This document shows, piece after piece, positions 48,010 to 59,349 of a stretch of DNA of 64,000 nt. The DNA lies in contig NADL03000748.1 in the NCBI GenBank assembly GCA_002205965.3, positions 2,046,001 to 2,110,000 of the forward strand. Direction: 5' to 3'. Both the position numbers and the translations under genes were made by a program. The stretch is from Kappaphycus alvarezii (Eukaryota; Rhodophyta; Florideophyceae; Gigartinales; Solieriaceae). How positions within the stretch are numbered: the first letter of the stretch is position 1; the number at the start of each line of letters is the position of its first letter. The notes below the pieces were generated by a model. The model saw nothing but the letters and a program-made list of their open reading frames with translations. It did no database searches and was not told where the DNA came from.

Positions 48010-48490
48010 CTACCATCCAAAGTCGATACTCAACTAAATTTCGATTTCACGTATCGGTGCGAATTCCAACTCAGATCCTGTACACAGGGCACTGAAACCG
48101 CGCACGAACCTACCGACTGCCCGTGGCTCCACTACCCTCAGATCTCCAGATCCCTGGACCCCCACACCAACATCCTAACCGCCCCTGGGAACTCTGAGAC
48201 CTCCCCAGTTCTCCGCCCTCTGCTACACTTTCGCCTCCGCCGACATCCTCCTCACTACCTCCCCTCCCCGCCTCTCCACACAAGTTCTCCCTCTTAACCT
48301 CATCTAGAAAAATTCCACTCCCCGTTACCTCACAAAATTATCGACTTCCCTACCCGCCTCAGCCCATTCACGTTAGGGCTTATTTCTCCCTCCCACTCGT
48401 ACTATCATCCCCCGCAAGTCCACCAAATCCCCACACCACCAAAAAAAGAACCACTGCAACCTTCCGCGAGTGCAAAAAGAGATGCCTTTT
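48010..48490. other. C-rich/G-poor half of skew-switch segment C
   Basis: The 60 bases from 48,181 contain 28 C and 11 G; the C/T-rich character continues to about 48,480. The 98-codon plus ORF (48,001-48,297) is composition-driven. Confidence 0.5.
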
Positions 48491-49100
48491 TTGGATGATG
48501 CCGAATGTGACGACTATAACGTATTGGCTGCATCATTCTGGGCTCAAGTAACAAGTATCGCGCTTCTTCTATCTCAAAAATTTACGATAAGCGGCTCAGT
48601 CCATGCAAAATCTGTAAACACCCAGCGTGACTATGCTGACGCTCATATGCATTACATGCGATAGTGTAGAGCTAGGTCACGAGACGGAGTGCCAGAAAGC
48701 GACGCGGTCGGTAGGAGCACCAAGTTCGGGAGAAGGCTAGGTCTGTGGACGATTCGGATCCGCGGCAAGCGCGAGCAAAGAAAAAGCAATAACAAGAAAA
48801 CAAAGGGATAGGTATCTGGGGTAGTAGAGCGTATGCGCAAACCTATGGGAAAGCGTTGACTGTAAAACAGGTTTTCCGGGTTCCGGCTAAAGATTGTGCT
48901 CGGACAGTTTTAAGTGGCGTTAACGCGAAACCGTCGCGCACAAAGGGGGTGACCAGTGTCGGAGGATCAAGGGCGAACCCAAGGATGGTGATGAGTCTGA
49001 AGGTCGAGGGTCCGAGATTAGCGCCGGCAAAGGTGGCTTTACTGTAGTGGCCTTTAGTAGGATAGTGTAGTCTAAGTAGTATAGAGCACTAACGGAAAAA
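48470..49100 (+). other. G-rich half of segment C, with a 64-codon ORF
   Basis: ORF 48,470-48,664 (reads DDAECDDYNVLAASFWAQV) has no recognised motif. The 60 bases from 48,661 contain 23 G and 12 C. No longer frame is open; if this is a copy of the same kind of unit as segment A, its gene is destroyed. Confidence 0.35.
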
Positions 49101-49201
49101 GTGCCCTAAAAATAGGAAAAGAAAAGGAAAATCAGTTATTCAGCAAGTGGGTATGTCCACTGGGACAAATTTACTTCTGGTGGAACGGTCCATCAGTCCA
49201 G

Positions 49202-49239
49202 CCACGGCTGCACGGTTCAACCACGGCTACACGGTCCAG
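49202..49239 (+). repeat. 19-bp tandem repeat, two units plus partial
   Basis: CCACGGCTGCACGGTTCAA followed by CCACGGCTACACGGTCCAG, with partial units on both sides. Confidence 0.85.
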
Positions 49240-49292
49240 CACGCTGGGGTCCAAATGCAAAGTAATGTAGGTAGCTTGACGGTAGAGTAGTA

Positions 49293-49318
49293 CCATTACA
49301 GTACAGCTAGTACAGTAG
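49293..49318. repeat. CTGTA/TACAG tract
   Basis: ATTACAGTACAGCTAGTACAGTAG; on the right side of segment C. Confidence 0.75.
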
Positions 49319-49533
49319 TCCCAGAGTAAATGATACTGTGTCAGTGGTGCTTAGAAGTACTGAATAGTGTTTCGAAGGGTATAGGCCCGGAAAGCAAACG
49401 AAAAATAGAGACAATCTCGGGCTAGGATCTCCGCGTTCAGAACAGTGGAAGTGGGGTCGCCCTGGAACTACAGAAAGTATTTTTGCCATAGGATGAATAA
49501 AGACCGGGGAAAAAACGGAAAGGTCCCGAGTAA

Positions 49534-49863
49534 CCTGATCAAGTATTTAAGCGTCGCTTTAGAATGCCGAGAGATGTTTTCAATCGTGTTTGCCCAACAG
49601 TGGTACTTCATTCTGACTATTTGCGCCAAGGAATCCGGCCTGAAGAAACCGGTCGAATGGTAATCTCTCCCTTGCTAAAGGTTATAACTGCTCTGCGCAC
49701 TCTTGCTTATCAACTACCAGCGGAAATGGCGGACAATATGTTTGACGTATCTGAAATCACAGCCAGACTATGTTTCTGGTTCAATTATTTAAATCTCTTC
49801 GATCCTGTAGGCCGTTGTTTTTCAGATGCAGTCTCAGGCAGCAGTAGAGATCCTACCATTTGA
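49534..49863 (+). pseudogene. PIF/Harbinger (Plant_tran-type) transposase, N-terminal fragment
   Basis: Frame from 49,534: QVFKRRFRMPRDVFNRV, then ISPLLKVITALRTLAYQLPAEMADNMFDVSEITARLCFWF. This matches the helical N-terminal region of Harbinger-type transposases (F..RFRM.R..F.R+ ... G.SP..K..AALR.LAYG..AD..DE...+.EST). The sequence turns non-matching after about codon 90 and stops at 49,863; no DDE core is found in the next kilobase on either strand. The ORF 49,445-49,663 is a shadow. A broken copy with its catalytic half missing. Confidence 0.75.
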
Positions 49864-49869
49864 GATGGT

Positions 49870-52800
49870 GACGATGTAGATGGGTCCTCTGCTGAATTAT
49901 TATCAGCGTTTACAACTTGCTTAATGTCAGAAACTGAGCACTCATTTTGATCCTTTGATCCATATATGAGTGACCATTACTGTGTCATTCACAAGTATGC
50001 AAGGGAATCAAGAAAACAAAACTCAGTACCTGGGCCCAATGAAGGATCGCGCGGGTAAACATACATATGTGTCAGAAATAGTAGCATCTCCGTTTCATAC
50101 GGCTGTTGCTGCTCTGATATGATGACTTTGTGCTGGAGATCCAGTTGGTTTCTTCCGATAAATTGCGCCCATGATGCCCTCGAACTTCAGACATTCCCAC
50201 TTTGATTTTCTGTACCTCTGAATAATAGCTTCTCCAGCTCGCTTTGGATAAGACACAATATTCGTCTTTCATTTGATTATCCATGAACTTAATGCATGCT
50301 GCCAATACTTGATTTCTGAATACCTATTCCCCCCTCCTTCCAGATGTCGGGTGTTCGGATGCAGTATAAAAGGCACGGCAAGCGATCACAGTCTCTTCCG
50401 ATGTCCAACCGTTCCCAGTACGCATTGTTCGATATCTTTTATTCACTTGATTGATTGAGACCCTGCAATAAACAGTTTTTGATACCGTGAATACTGTATT
50501 GCATGTTTGAACTGGATCTTGAATTGAACCGTTGTTCTGAAATGGCCTAAATACAGCAATATGGGAACTGTTTACTGAAAGAATTCTTTTTTCTCATTTT
50601 ACGCGCCAATGGGAACAGTAATTTCGCAGATGTTCTGGTTTTACTGTTCGTACGCCAAAAATTGTGTTTCGGTTCTGTCTGGTGCCTTTTACCCTGTAGG
50701 GAAGGCAGTTTATTATTCGGAACGAGATCGTGCCATCGCCAACAGTGGGTTTGAAGTGGTATGAATGAGATACCGAAGTAATGTCTTGACCCGTCAAAAC
50801 TTTATTGCAGCTGTATGTAATGCTGATCATCTGGGTGAGTTTATGATAGATTGTAAAACGTAGGGCCTTATCAGCGAGATATTGTACGCAGAAGTCCAAT
50901 AATGAAGATTTGTTATCTGATTGGTCAAATGGTTGCATTTCGCAATCTAAAATCGGTATCCAAACGGGGACATTTGGATCGCGATACGGCAAACTCGGAA
51001 TCCAAAATCTAAAAAGTTGATTGACTTCAGAATCTATTGTCATGAGTACGTCGGACTTCTCGATATAAAAATCTAAAAAACCGTTCGATTTGGATTTTAG
51101 ACAACCGGTAGGGATGCTCTAAAAGATTCCCCCCGGTACCTAAAAAAGATGCCAACAAGCAAGCTTCCCACGTCGATCCCGAGATACTGTAATCGGAAAA
51201 GGACGTGACGAGTCTTTACGAATGACTAAATCCTCTTTACCAGAAGTGAAAGCTGTCACGAGTGGCAAACTATTTGGAATACGCTCATCTGTTTGTAGCT
51301 TGTTTGCTAGAAATAGCGATCACCGGAACGAGTCGATTTGAAGGGATGGCCAAATGGGCCTGAATCGCGATGTCACTTCACGCTACAAACGGACCGAGAA
51401 TTTTAGTTCGGTCCTTCTTTTTGGATCTTTGAGCGCTCCACTGACATCCACATTACGATCTAAACCTCTCCATGCAATGGCTTTTACTTTACCATGCATC
51501 ATGAGCCGTCTCCTAAAGCTTTCTCTTGTGCTGTCGCCAACTATTACCTGCACGCACCACAAGCAGTGGTGCAGCCGGCAGCAGCGATTGTTACTGTTCT
51601 ACATCTCCCAGCCAACGAAAACTCTACGGGTGTAGGAAAAAGGCGTTGCAGATTTACCGGGATGCGTTATATGGTTCTTCCTCCAGCGGATGTCACTGTA
51701 GAGGCTCATGTCCAGGCGATAAAAAAAAGTCATTTTAAATATAAGTAAATAGTTTTCTAAAAAATTATTCATTTTTAATGAAATAAGTAATGAATAATTT
51801 ATTTAATTTGGCCAATAATTTTCGAAAGAGATGGTTCGATAAATAACGTCAATCAAAGAGACGATTGTTGTACCACACCTACAGTACGCTGTTGCCGTTC
51901 GGCTAGTCGGACCTCTATCACGTCTCTCTCTCTGCTTCGAGCTCAAAATGAAACAACCGACGCTGAGCTCAAAAAGAACCCGAAAAGATGGGTGTGTGGG
52001 TGTGGCACTGAGCGTGAGAAGACTGGTTCGGGAATTCAACATGCTGTAAGAAAGATGATGACAGACACTTGAAGCGGGATTTCTTTTAGTCCAATAACAG
52101 TGCGGAAGACATTTACAGGAGATCGACCTGTAACTCACTGTCTTTGAACTTCTGCGTCATGTATGGTGACAAGAAATGAATATCTACTTACTTATATCTT
52201 TACTCTACTGCTTCTCTTACCGGGCTCATTCTTTTGTAATATTCTGCACGCTCAGGCGTTGCTGTTGCATGTGAGAATGCTATTTGTAGCTCTGATCGTA
52301 GTTTTTGTGTATGACGTACGGCATTAAATTGAAAATTGGCTTCCTCTCTCACTTTTTCCTAGCCCAAGGTTAAAAATGGAGAATAACCAACACAGAGCTC
52401 TATCTTGGTCCTGATTCTAACATATCTCATCATTATTTACTTAATAGATCTAGATATTTCCTGTATCTCGCATGAATAAGTTTTAGGCCAACAAAAATGT
52501 CTGTTAACTTGTCTATACCGCATTTGAAGTCAAAATAACTGGAATCTGCAACATTTTTCGCTTATGAAGGCAAGTTGAACTTCATATTTGAAGGAAAATG
52601 TTCAAGTCAGGATGGAACCGCATGGACACGGAACTTACACAAACATTATATGTTTTCTTCTTACAATACATTGAATCTTTTAACGAAGCTCGGGTCAGTT
52701 TTCGCGACAAAGAGTGTGTTTTTGTCGTCTTCTCAAGAAGAGCAGGAACTTTTAATATCACTCGGATTGTTAAACGAAATGCGAATAAAGAAGCTGTCGA

Positions 52801-54115
52801 GCTTAGGGAGAACAACGAGAAGATGCAGAGAGAAAGTATTATTTCAAATTGATGTTGCTTCCTTGAAATTAGCCGCAAAGGTCTCACTCTGGGTGCTACC
52901 TCCCAACCAACTATATACTATACCTTCTAATCTTCCCTTCACAGGAGAATTTTATAATTTCCTATCAACTTACCGTTAAAACTATAGACACATGGAAATT
53001 GTTGTACACCATCTCAGAAGAGGTCCCTACTCACACCATGTTTTTCACGAAACAGTTAATGAATCATAGAAGAAACATAATGAATAGCAATTTTACAACA
53101 AAAGTGAACTCAGCTATTCAATAATCCACTCTAGTCCAACTGTACCGATAAGAAAAATAAACAATCGATACAAAATGATCAACGCTAAAGAAAATGTCAA
53201 AGTTTCAATACTTTACCCATTTGAAGCTCTAAGCTTGTAATGAATAACCATCAATTAGATCAAAATCCGTTCAAATATTGCTTTTAATGATTTTTCGAGG
53301 AAAATCTCAAAAGGCCGAAGTTTGAAGCTGAATGCAGTAACTGAATCGCTACGTAGCATGTTTGGGCTGTTTTTTGGGAATACGTGGATGACCGACCAAC
53401 GGCGGAAAATATGTACACATCTGATGATTTGGAGGTCCCTTGAGATCACAGGAGAACCTAAATGGAAATAGTATTCTCAGAGTCGCGCTGGGATTTTGGA
53501 GGTAGTTTCTGTGTAGGTTTACGGGGAATTAATCAAACTTTCCAATTTTTGTCTCGTTTGAAAACATGAAGAGTCATTATTTCAGCAAGATTAAATGGAA
53601 AAAATATTTAAGAAGCATTCTTAAAAATGTAGACAATCAGAAACTATATTAGCTGGGTCTATATAGTTCACTGTGTCGAGAGCAGAGTTTAATTCACGAC
53701 AATATGAAAATACAGCAAATCTTACTTTTATTAACTACAATTTGTCAGGAGTCAAAATTTCGATTAGTATTGTAGTATATAAAGGCTTGATGACTGAAAA
53801 ATGATGCCAACTTCTCGTTTAAATGTCTGCAGGATTTTTTGCACTGTTACGGACAGACTTATCCTCTCATAACCGAATTGAATAACTCCAACATCTTACA
53901 ATGTACTAAAAACTGAAGAGGACGGGAATAAGCAAATATATAAGAAGAAAAACGAGGTATATAATGCTTTCCGTGTGTACTCTAAATGGTTCCAGAAAAT
54001 ACTCGTCAAATATTTTGTCAGCAAAATAATTGGTTCTAGAGATGAAAGAAATTCATGAGTAACTGATAATCAACTATCGTATAAAGGAAAATAAAATATA
54101 GAAGCGACCTAAACG
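49870..54115. other. Unassigned region
   Basis: ORFs 50,594-51,043 (minus, 149 codons) and 52,575-52,979 (plus, 134 codons) are the longest; neither shows a motif I know and each has competing frames. TATAAAAGG at 50,365-50,373 looks like a TATA box but has no supported gene after it. A 12-bp inverted repeat (AAATTATTCATT / AATGAATAATTT) is at 51,762-51,800. From about 52.9 kb the DNA is AT-rich. Confidence 0.45.
51762..51800. repeat. 12-bp inverted repeat, AT-rich
   Basis: AAATTATTCATT (51,762-51,773) and AATGAATAATTT (51,789-51,800), 15-nt loop. Confidence 0.8.
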
Positions 54116-54120
54116 CTCCT

Positions 54121-54291
54121 TATTCACTCCACGACATTATCTGCTTGCTCCCTTACGCTCTATTACCATAAATGTCACTCTATTTCAAATCCTTTGTGCA
54201 AGGCCCTCGTGGCTACGCGTCGTCAACATGCTTTGGTCAAACTTGTTCAAACTTGGTGAGATAACGTTGTATTAGCTTTAGTCTAACATCA
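54121..54291 (+). repeat. 5' LTR of copia element 2
   Basis: Matches 60,243-60,401: shared CGACATT, TGCTTGCTC, ACGCTCTATT, TGTCACTCTATTTCAAAT, GATAACGTTGTATTAG and a TAACATCA end. A 9-bp local duplication (AAACTTGTTC/AAACTTGG) occurs only in this copy. Confidence 0.85.
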
Positions 54292-54439
54292 CTCCGGAAT
54301 TTTCAGCTGACGCTTAGACTACCGTTACAAAAAGGGGACGTTTCGTCTGCAGAAGCACAAGTAGCCGCAAAACCCAACTTCAAATGGTAATATGTTCAGG
54401 CAAATCGAAGACCTGAGCTGCAAGCCAAACGAGAGAGAC

Positions 54440-55700
54440 GACGTGCAGAGCTAAATACGCTCATGGCTGGAATCAGGTATTAATAATGATTTACGTCGGT
54501 AAGATTTACAGGAAACGTTCCAAGAGCTGCTCCCCCAGAGATGTTGTCTTCTCCAAGCGCACTGAATGGAGGGAACGCTCTTAGACTGTACAAGGAAGTT
54601 GGTGACGTTATTCAATTTAAAGGTGGCGGAATTCTTAAACTCCGCGGTCTGGCTACTAATAAAGATATTTCTTCCTTCTACTTTGATCCACAGTTTCAAT
54701 ATTACCCCCGAGATTTGTGCCATGAGATGATAGAGGATGCTAAGCCAACTATTTAGGCTCTAAGAAGCGGTAATTCTAGTCGCAATCAGGACTCGGATGA
54801 TGCTCCGAAAAGTCTACAAGTCCTGCGTCCGTAGAAGTTGGTACAGCCCCACGTGCTCGCGTTGGAGTGCCTACTGCAAACTGAGTAGAAACGCAAGACA
54901 AGAAAACTCCGGAGAACCGTGCCAGACCTCGTAATCGCCATTCTGGTATACCAATGTATCATCAGAATAACATCCGAAACCCTCGATAAGTCCCGTTTAT
55001 GCCGTCCAAACAAGGAGTTTACAACAAGCCGAATGCCATACCGGGCAGTAGCGAAGTTAGCGATGAACCCCTCCAGTCGGGTGCAGAAATTAATCATCCT
55101 CATCACACACCAGGGCCGCAAGGAGACTCAACTTACGCTTTTAATGTTCTGAGCAATTTAAAAAACCGCTTTAAGGACCGCCCCGACAACTTTGGGGGAA
55201 ATGACGGGGAGAATTGAGAGGATGTCCACTCCTCGTATATGTAAACTGTGCCTCCCGATGGGGCGTGCCCGAGCATGCTTCATCGCGCAACATATAGAAT
55301 AAAATCGCGAAAGAGGCTAGAATCTACTATAAGCGAAAGGTACAGGCTGAACCTACGTCTTTCGGCGCTGTGAGGATGTCAACAAGTTCATAGTAGATAC
55401 TTTTCACGGGCAAGAAGCACAGAAAGCTACGCTAAAGCACTTGGATTACAAAATCGTACTCAGTGTACGATTTTGTCCAGAAATCTGGTTCTCTTGTCGA
55501 CTGCCTGAAGTCGATACAAGATGAAATATTCAAACACGTCAACCTTGCACATAAGAAGAGGCAAAAAGAGAAGGACCAGAAATTTGGCTAAAGCACGCTG
55601 TACGCTCTTAAAAGTCGGCTAGTCATATTTCTGCACGAACGAACGAGTTCAACTTTGCTCAAATGTACGCTACGTTTAAAGCAAGGATATAGAGGAAGAG
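54440..55700 (+). pseudogene. Gag remnant of copia element 2
   Basis: Frame 54,541-54,756 has NALRLYKEVGDVIQFKGGG...; a later frame has KNRFKDRPDNFGGNDGEN (about 55,160-55,215), matching the copia Gag phrase L..RF....NF.G..GE(N/D)W. Then ACPSMLHRATYRI and a helical part, as in the LHN(L/F)..G.A..F(Y/F) region. Frames are broken at least three times. Confidence 0.55.
55448..55476. repeat. 12-bp perfect hairpin
   Basis: ACAAAATCGTAC, loop TCAGT, GTACGATTTTGT. It lies in the Gag-protease interval of copia element 2. Confidence 0.9.
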
Positions 55701-55989
55701 AAGTCTCGCTTTCGAAGGGAAGACCGGGGATCTTTCAAGAGTAAGATCAGCGATAATTTTATGGGCAATGTTGTGTGATTTGGGGACGTGTATGGGTGCG
55801 CTACTGAAAATCTTAAGCACAATCCGTTCAATAGGCAACAAAAAGCGAAGAGTTTCAGAGGAAGCTGTTAGGAGTGTGGAAATATAAGATACAAGCGGTC
55901 CAATTGCCCCGGTTGCAAGTCCAATCGGAAGGACTATCGAGAAGGGAGCGCCATAGTGCTTAGTGCCATAAACGTGGTATCAAAAACAT

Positions 55990-56620
55990 AGAGGCTTCCG
56001 ACGCGATAACTAAGATAGAAGTGCAATATGAAGAGGACTGGGAGGTGCTGCTTTGCCTATACCAAGAGAGTGAAGACTCTTTTAAGGATTCTGAGGACAG
56101 AAAGGAGACTGAGTTCGCACTGCTGGATGTGGATGAATGGTCAAGCAATGGCAGTACGGACAATGATGGAGACGGTAATTTTGCAGTACAGTTTGATATT
56201 TGTCTCCAGCGGTACTTAGATACGCCCAATGAAATTGCAAAATGTGATGAAACCGGGGAAGTTGTGAGCGAAATTTCGATTCACTCGACAACTACTGAGA
56301 AGGGGACTGACGCGTTCCATGGAGCTTGCCTAGACACCGGAGCATCAACTTCAGTGTGCGGTATAAGATAGGCCAAGTACTCTGCATATTTGATTGTTTT
56401 TAAGTTTAAGAAAAATGCGTCTCAACGTGCTGTCAGGTTTGGCGATTCAAATTCCAATAGTATTGGGACAATCATCGTTCGCCTGCCGCAGCTCGGACAC
56501 TCATACATTGAAATCAGAGTCGATATTTTCAAGCCGAATATAACCCTACTATGAGGATTCGACTAGCTCGACAAATTTTTACTGTACGTGGACAACATAA
56601 ATTAATTGATAGTTCACGAC
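55990..56620 (+). pseudogene. Acidic linker and aspartic protease of copia element 2
   Basis: Frame 56,021-56,371 is acidic (many Glu/Asp and Ser) and ends FHGACLDTGASTSVCGIR, giving a clear retropepsin active site DTGAS. After one stop, the same frame continues RAVRFGDSNSNSIGTIIVRLP, the flap-region (K)FG...S.G...(I/V)R(I/L)P motif, then VDIFKPNI. The catalytic motif is intact but the frame is closed by TAG right after it. Confidence 0.8.
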
Positions 56621-56639
56621 AAGGAAGGGTAGAGTATAC

Positions 56640-57490
56640 CACTGGACCGCAAAATGGGACATCTCTACTGCACTTGGGAAAAAGAAATGCTGTTCACACC
56701 TTGCGAACTCAAGAAAATGCATTTAGGCTTCTATCAACCCTCAAAGAAAAAACTGTTCAACTTAATTAAGCGTGCGAGGTTAGAGGAAACTACAAGGCAG
56801 AAGAAGCAAATTTTGGAGGAAATCAAGAGACAGTGTAAAACTTGTCAGTATCATGAGCTGAAAATGCTCCGATTCTCAGCAACTATTCTCGGCGTCATTA
56901 CTTTTAACCACATAGTGATAGTTGACCTGATGTGGATTATAAAGAAGCAGATCCTTCACGTAGTAGACGAAGATAAACACTATTACACTGCTCGTTTCTT
57001 GCCTGGTAAATCTACTGAAGAGTTATGGGAGATGTTTATGTTAAGCTCGGTATCGAAATAGATTGGTTTCTCGGACATACTCAAGGTTGACTCTGGGTCA
57101 GTGTTCGCGTCTAAGAAATGGAACAAGTATGTGTCTAAGGTGGGAGTTTCCGTATAAATTTCACCAGTGGATATATCAAAATCTGAGGGTGTCGAAGAGC
57201 TCTATCATGACGCACCCAGGCGCAATTACTCAAGATCATGCGAGACAACCCGGTTTATGGAAGGAAATAGTCTTATCCTTGGCCAACAAAGCCATGAATT
57301 ACACATGCAGATCTGCAGGGTTGGTGCGTAGTCTGTTGGTTTTCGATTCGGATTTCTCGTGTACGATCAGGATCCATTGGATTTCCGGATCAGGAAGACC
57401 GGACGTATATGATGCAGACTGCGATGCAAGAGATGTATTCAATTTTTGCGAGACTTCGACTGCGCACGGTGCTGAAAAAGAGAGACCTTA
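56640..57490 (+). pseudogene. Integrase of copia element 2
   Basis: Frame 56,654-57,061 gives HLGFYQPSKKKLFNLIKRAR (pre-integrase F..PS..KL) and CKTCQ (zinc Cys pair), then IVDLMW with the first catalytic Asp, DKHYYTARFLPGKSTEELW, then after one stop ILKVDSGSVFASKKW with the second catalytic Asp. Later frame 57,063-57,491 is a shadow in part; the third acidic residue cannot be fixed. Degraded, with relatively few changes. Confidence 0.8.
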
Positions 57491-57839
57491 GCGCCGCAAC
57501 TGCTGAAATCGGCTAAAGTGACACTGCGCTGCCCTGGCGCAAGGGCAAAAGACCGTATGAAGCACTGAAGGTCAGGGTAAAGGTAATAACTATAGCGAGC
57601 GATAAGGGGAGACCGCAATAGTTAAAAACAGATAGCGTAAATTTGTATCTATCCGGCGACGCAGATTTGCATGAGGGGGCGGAAAGGGGGATCGCAGATG
57701 GTGAGGGGGGCCATGAAAAAGGGGAAACAAGCGAAAGAAAAATAGAGTATAATGACCCGTCTCTCGATCCCGACTACTATTTTGACCCTTCAGATGCGGA
57801 AATCTGCTGTGAATATGACTGAGGAGCAGGAAAATACAT

Positions 57840-58870
57840 ATAATTGAGGCAGTTGGTGCCGATAGGAGGCGTTCGCGGAAAGGAAGCAATGTTTGACGAG
57901 ACACGAAGCAGGGAGATAGCAAGATTGGAAAGCATGAATATGTGGGAAGTGGTGAGTAAGGACAGCCTTCAAGGAGACGCTGACGTACTGAGGACTCGTT
58001 TCACGCTTGCGTTAAAGAATGAAGGGACTCCACGGGACCATGTAAAGGCTAGACTGGTCGTTCAAAGGCACACCAATCGTGATAAGTAAAACTTAGTACA
58101 AAATCAGAATACTCTTTACTAGTGTTCAGTTAGAGTTATCGTTTCGATTACAGCCATGAATCTTTTCACAATCTGGTCACACGATATCATGAAAGCATAA
58201 TTGAAGTGCGACAGCACTCTGCGGCGCGATGTCTTTCTATTTCCACTGTTAGAGCTTAAACTGCGGAAAGGCAGATAATTGAAGCCCGTTTAGCCTCTTC
58301 ACGGCCTCGCTGACAGTTGCGATTACTGGTGCTCCACCAACCACAAGCATCATCGCGTGTAATTAAGTATGCAGCAACCGTGTTGCGATATCAGTCTGTA
58401 CTACCGCCGTAGCCAATGAAGACTGATCGGAAATTCGGGAGTTGTAGTGGATAAGACGTTGCATTGCGGTAGTGACCTATAATGGGGAGAAAATAGCTGG
58501 ACGATGAGTCTTTTCGCAGCAAGGACAGGCAGTTTGATGGCGTAATATTCTGAAGGGTAAGTATAGACCCGCGAGGTGATGGCTACTTTCTGTATCAGGA
58601 GTACGTGGCGAGGAGTAGGTTGCTGGATGACGATGACACGTTCAGGGACTTCCGTTTGGCACCTTAAATGCTTGCTTGGCTGTGAAACACAAGGTCTGAC
58701 ATTGCTTGGGCATTTGTGAAGACTGCACAAGTAAAGAAGGGGGAGTTTTGAGGAAAGAGAATCAAGATGGTGAACCTAGTCGGAAGGTACATGCATAAGT
58801 CAACAAAATTAGGTGTTTGAATTCCACGTTTGCATCTGGAGTCAGTAGGCATCACAGAGTTTACAGAAGC
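57840..58870 (+). pseudogene. Reverse transcriptase of copia element 2
   Basis: Frame 57,844-58,089 reads REIARLESMNMWEVVSK ... HVKARLVVQRH, the RT start (E...L...W..V ... KARLV..G). Continuing frames read VRVIVSITAMNLFTIW, HDIMKA with the first catalytic Asp, LRRDVFLFP, LYGLADSCDYW. LDDESFRSK ... QFDGVIF at about 58,500 marks the (Y/Q)xDD site and palm end, then LLDDDDTFRDFRL. Several stops and shifts. Confidence 0.8.
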
Positions 58871-59345
58871 GTCGATGGCTAATAACTCAGCCCTTTCTAG
58901 CCAAATTGAGCACGTCATAGCTCTAACTGACAATTACGGGAATGGGAACTTGCTTGAATTCAGCAGCAAGAAGTGTAGGGGAGTAGCAACTCGCCATAGG
59001 CAGGCGAGGTGATGGCTTCTTCAGCCGGTTTCAATGACGCGTTCACCATTCAGCACGAACTTGAAGACATCATAAAACGTCGATACTCGATTTCCAAATT
59101 GACGGAAAGCAAATTACTGCTCGATATGGTAAAACGAAACACTTTTTCTCTGGAAAGAAGACCATTGATTGACATTGTGTACTAAGGGAGTCGTATCGAA
59201 AGAAGGAGATCGCTGGGATTTCGCACTTTGCAGGAACGAACAATCCGGCGGGCGCAATGAAAAAGGTAGTGCAGAGTGCGAAGCTTCTGGACCTAATGGT
59301 CGGGAAGACAACTGTAAGATCTGCGCACTGGGCAGAAATGATCTC
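58830..59345 (+). pseudogene. RNase H of copia element 2
   Basis: Frame 58,830-59,012 has EFTEASMANNSALSSQIEHVIAL (D.S.A.N...SSQ.G), LLEFSSKKCRGVATRHRQAR (S.K..R..RS...AE). A further frame has HELEDIIKRRYSISKLTESKLLLDMV (the TDS...D motif). The end 59,169-59,345 resembles I.S..N.AD.LTK only loosely. Non-functional. Confidence 0.75.
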
Positions 59346-59349
59346 AGAT

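Noticed and set aside
50365-50373. TATAAAAGG as promoter
   Set aside because: No supported gene downstream; one TATA-like word is expected by chance in a 64-kb window.
54290-54310. Primer-binding site after the 5' LTR of copia element 2
   Set aside because: No stretch complementary to a familiar tRNA 3' end could be seen.
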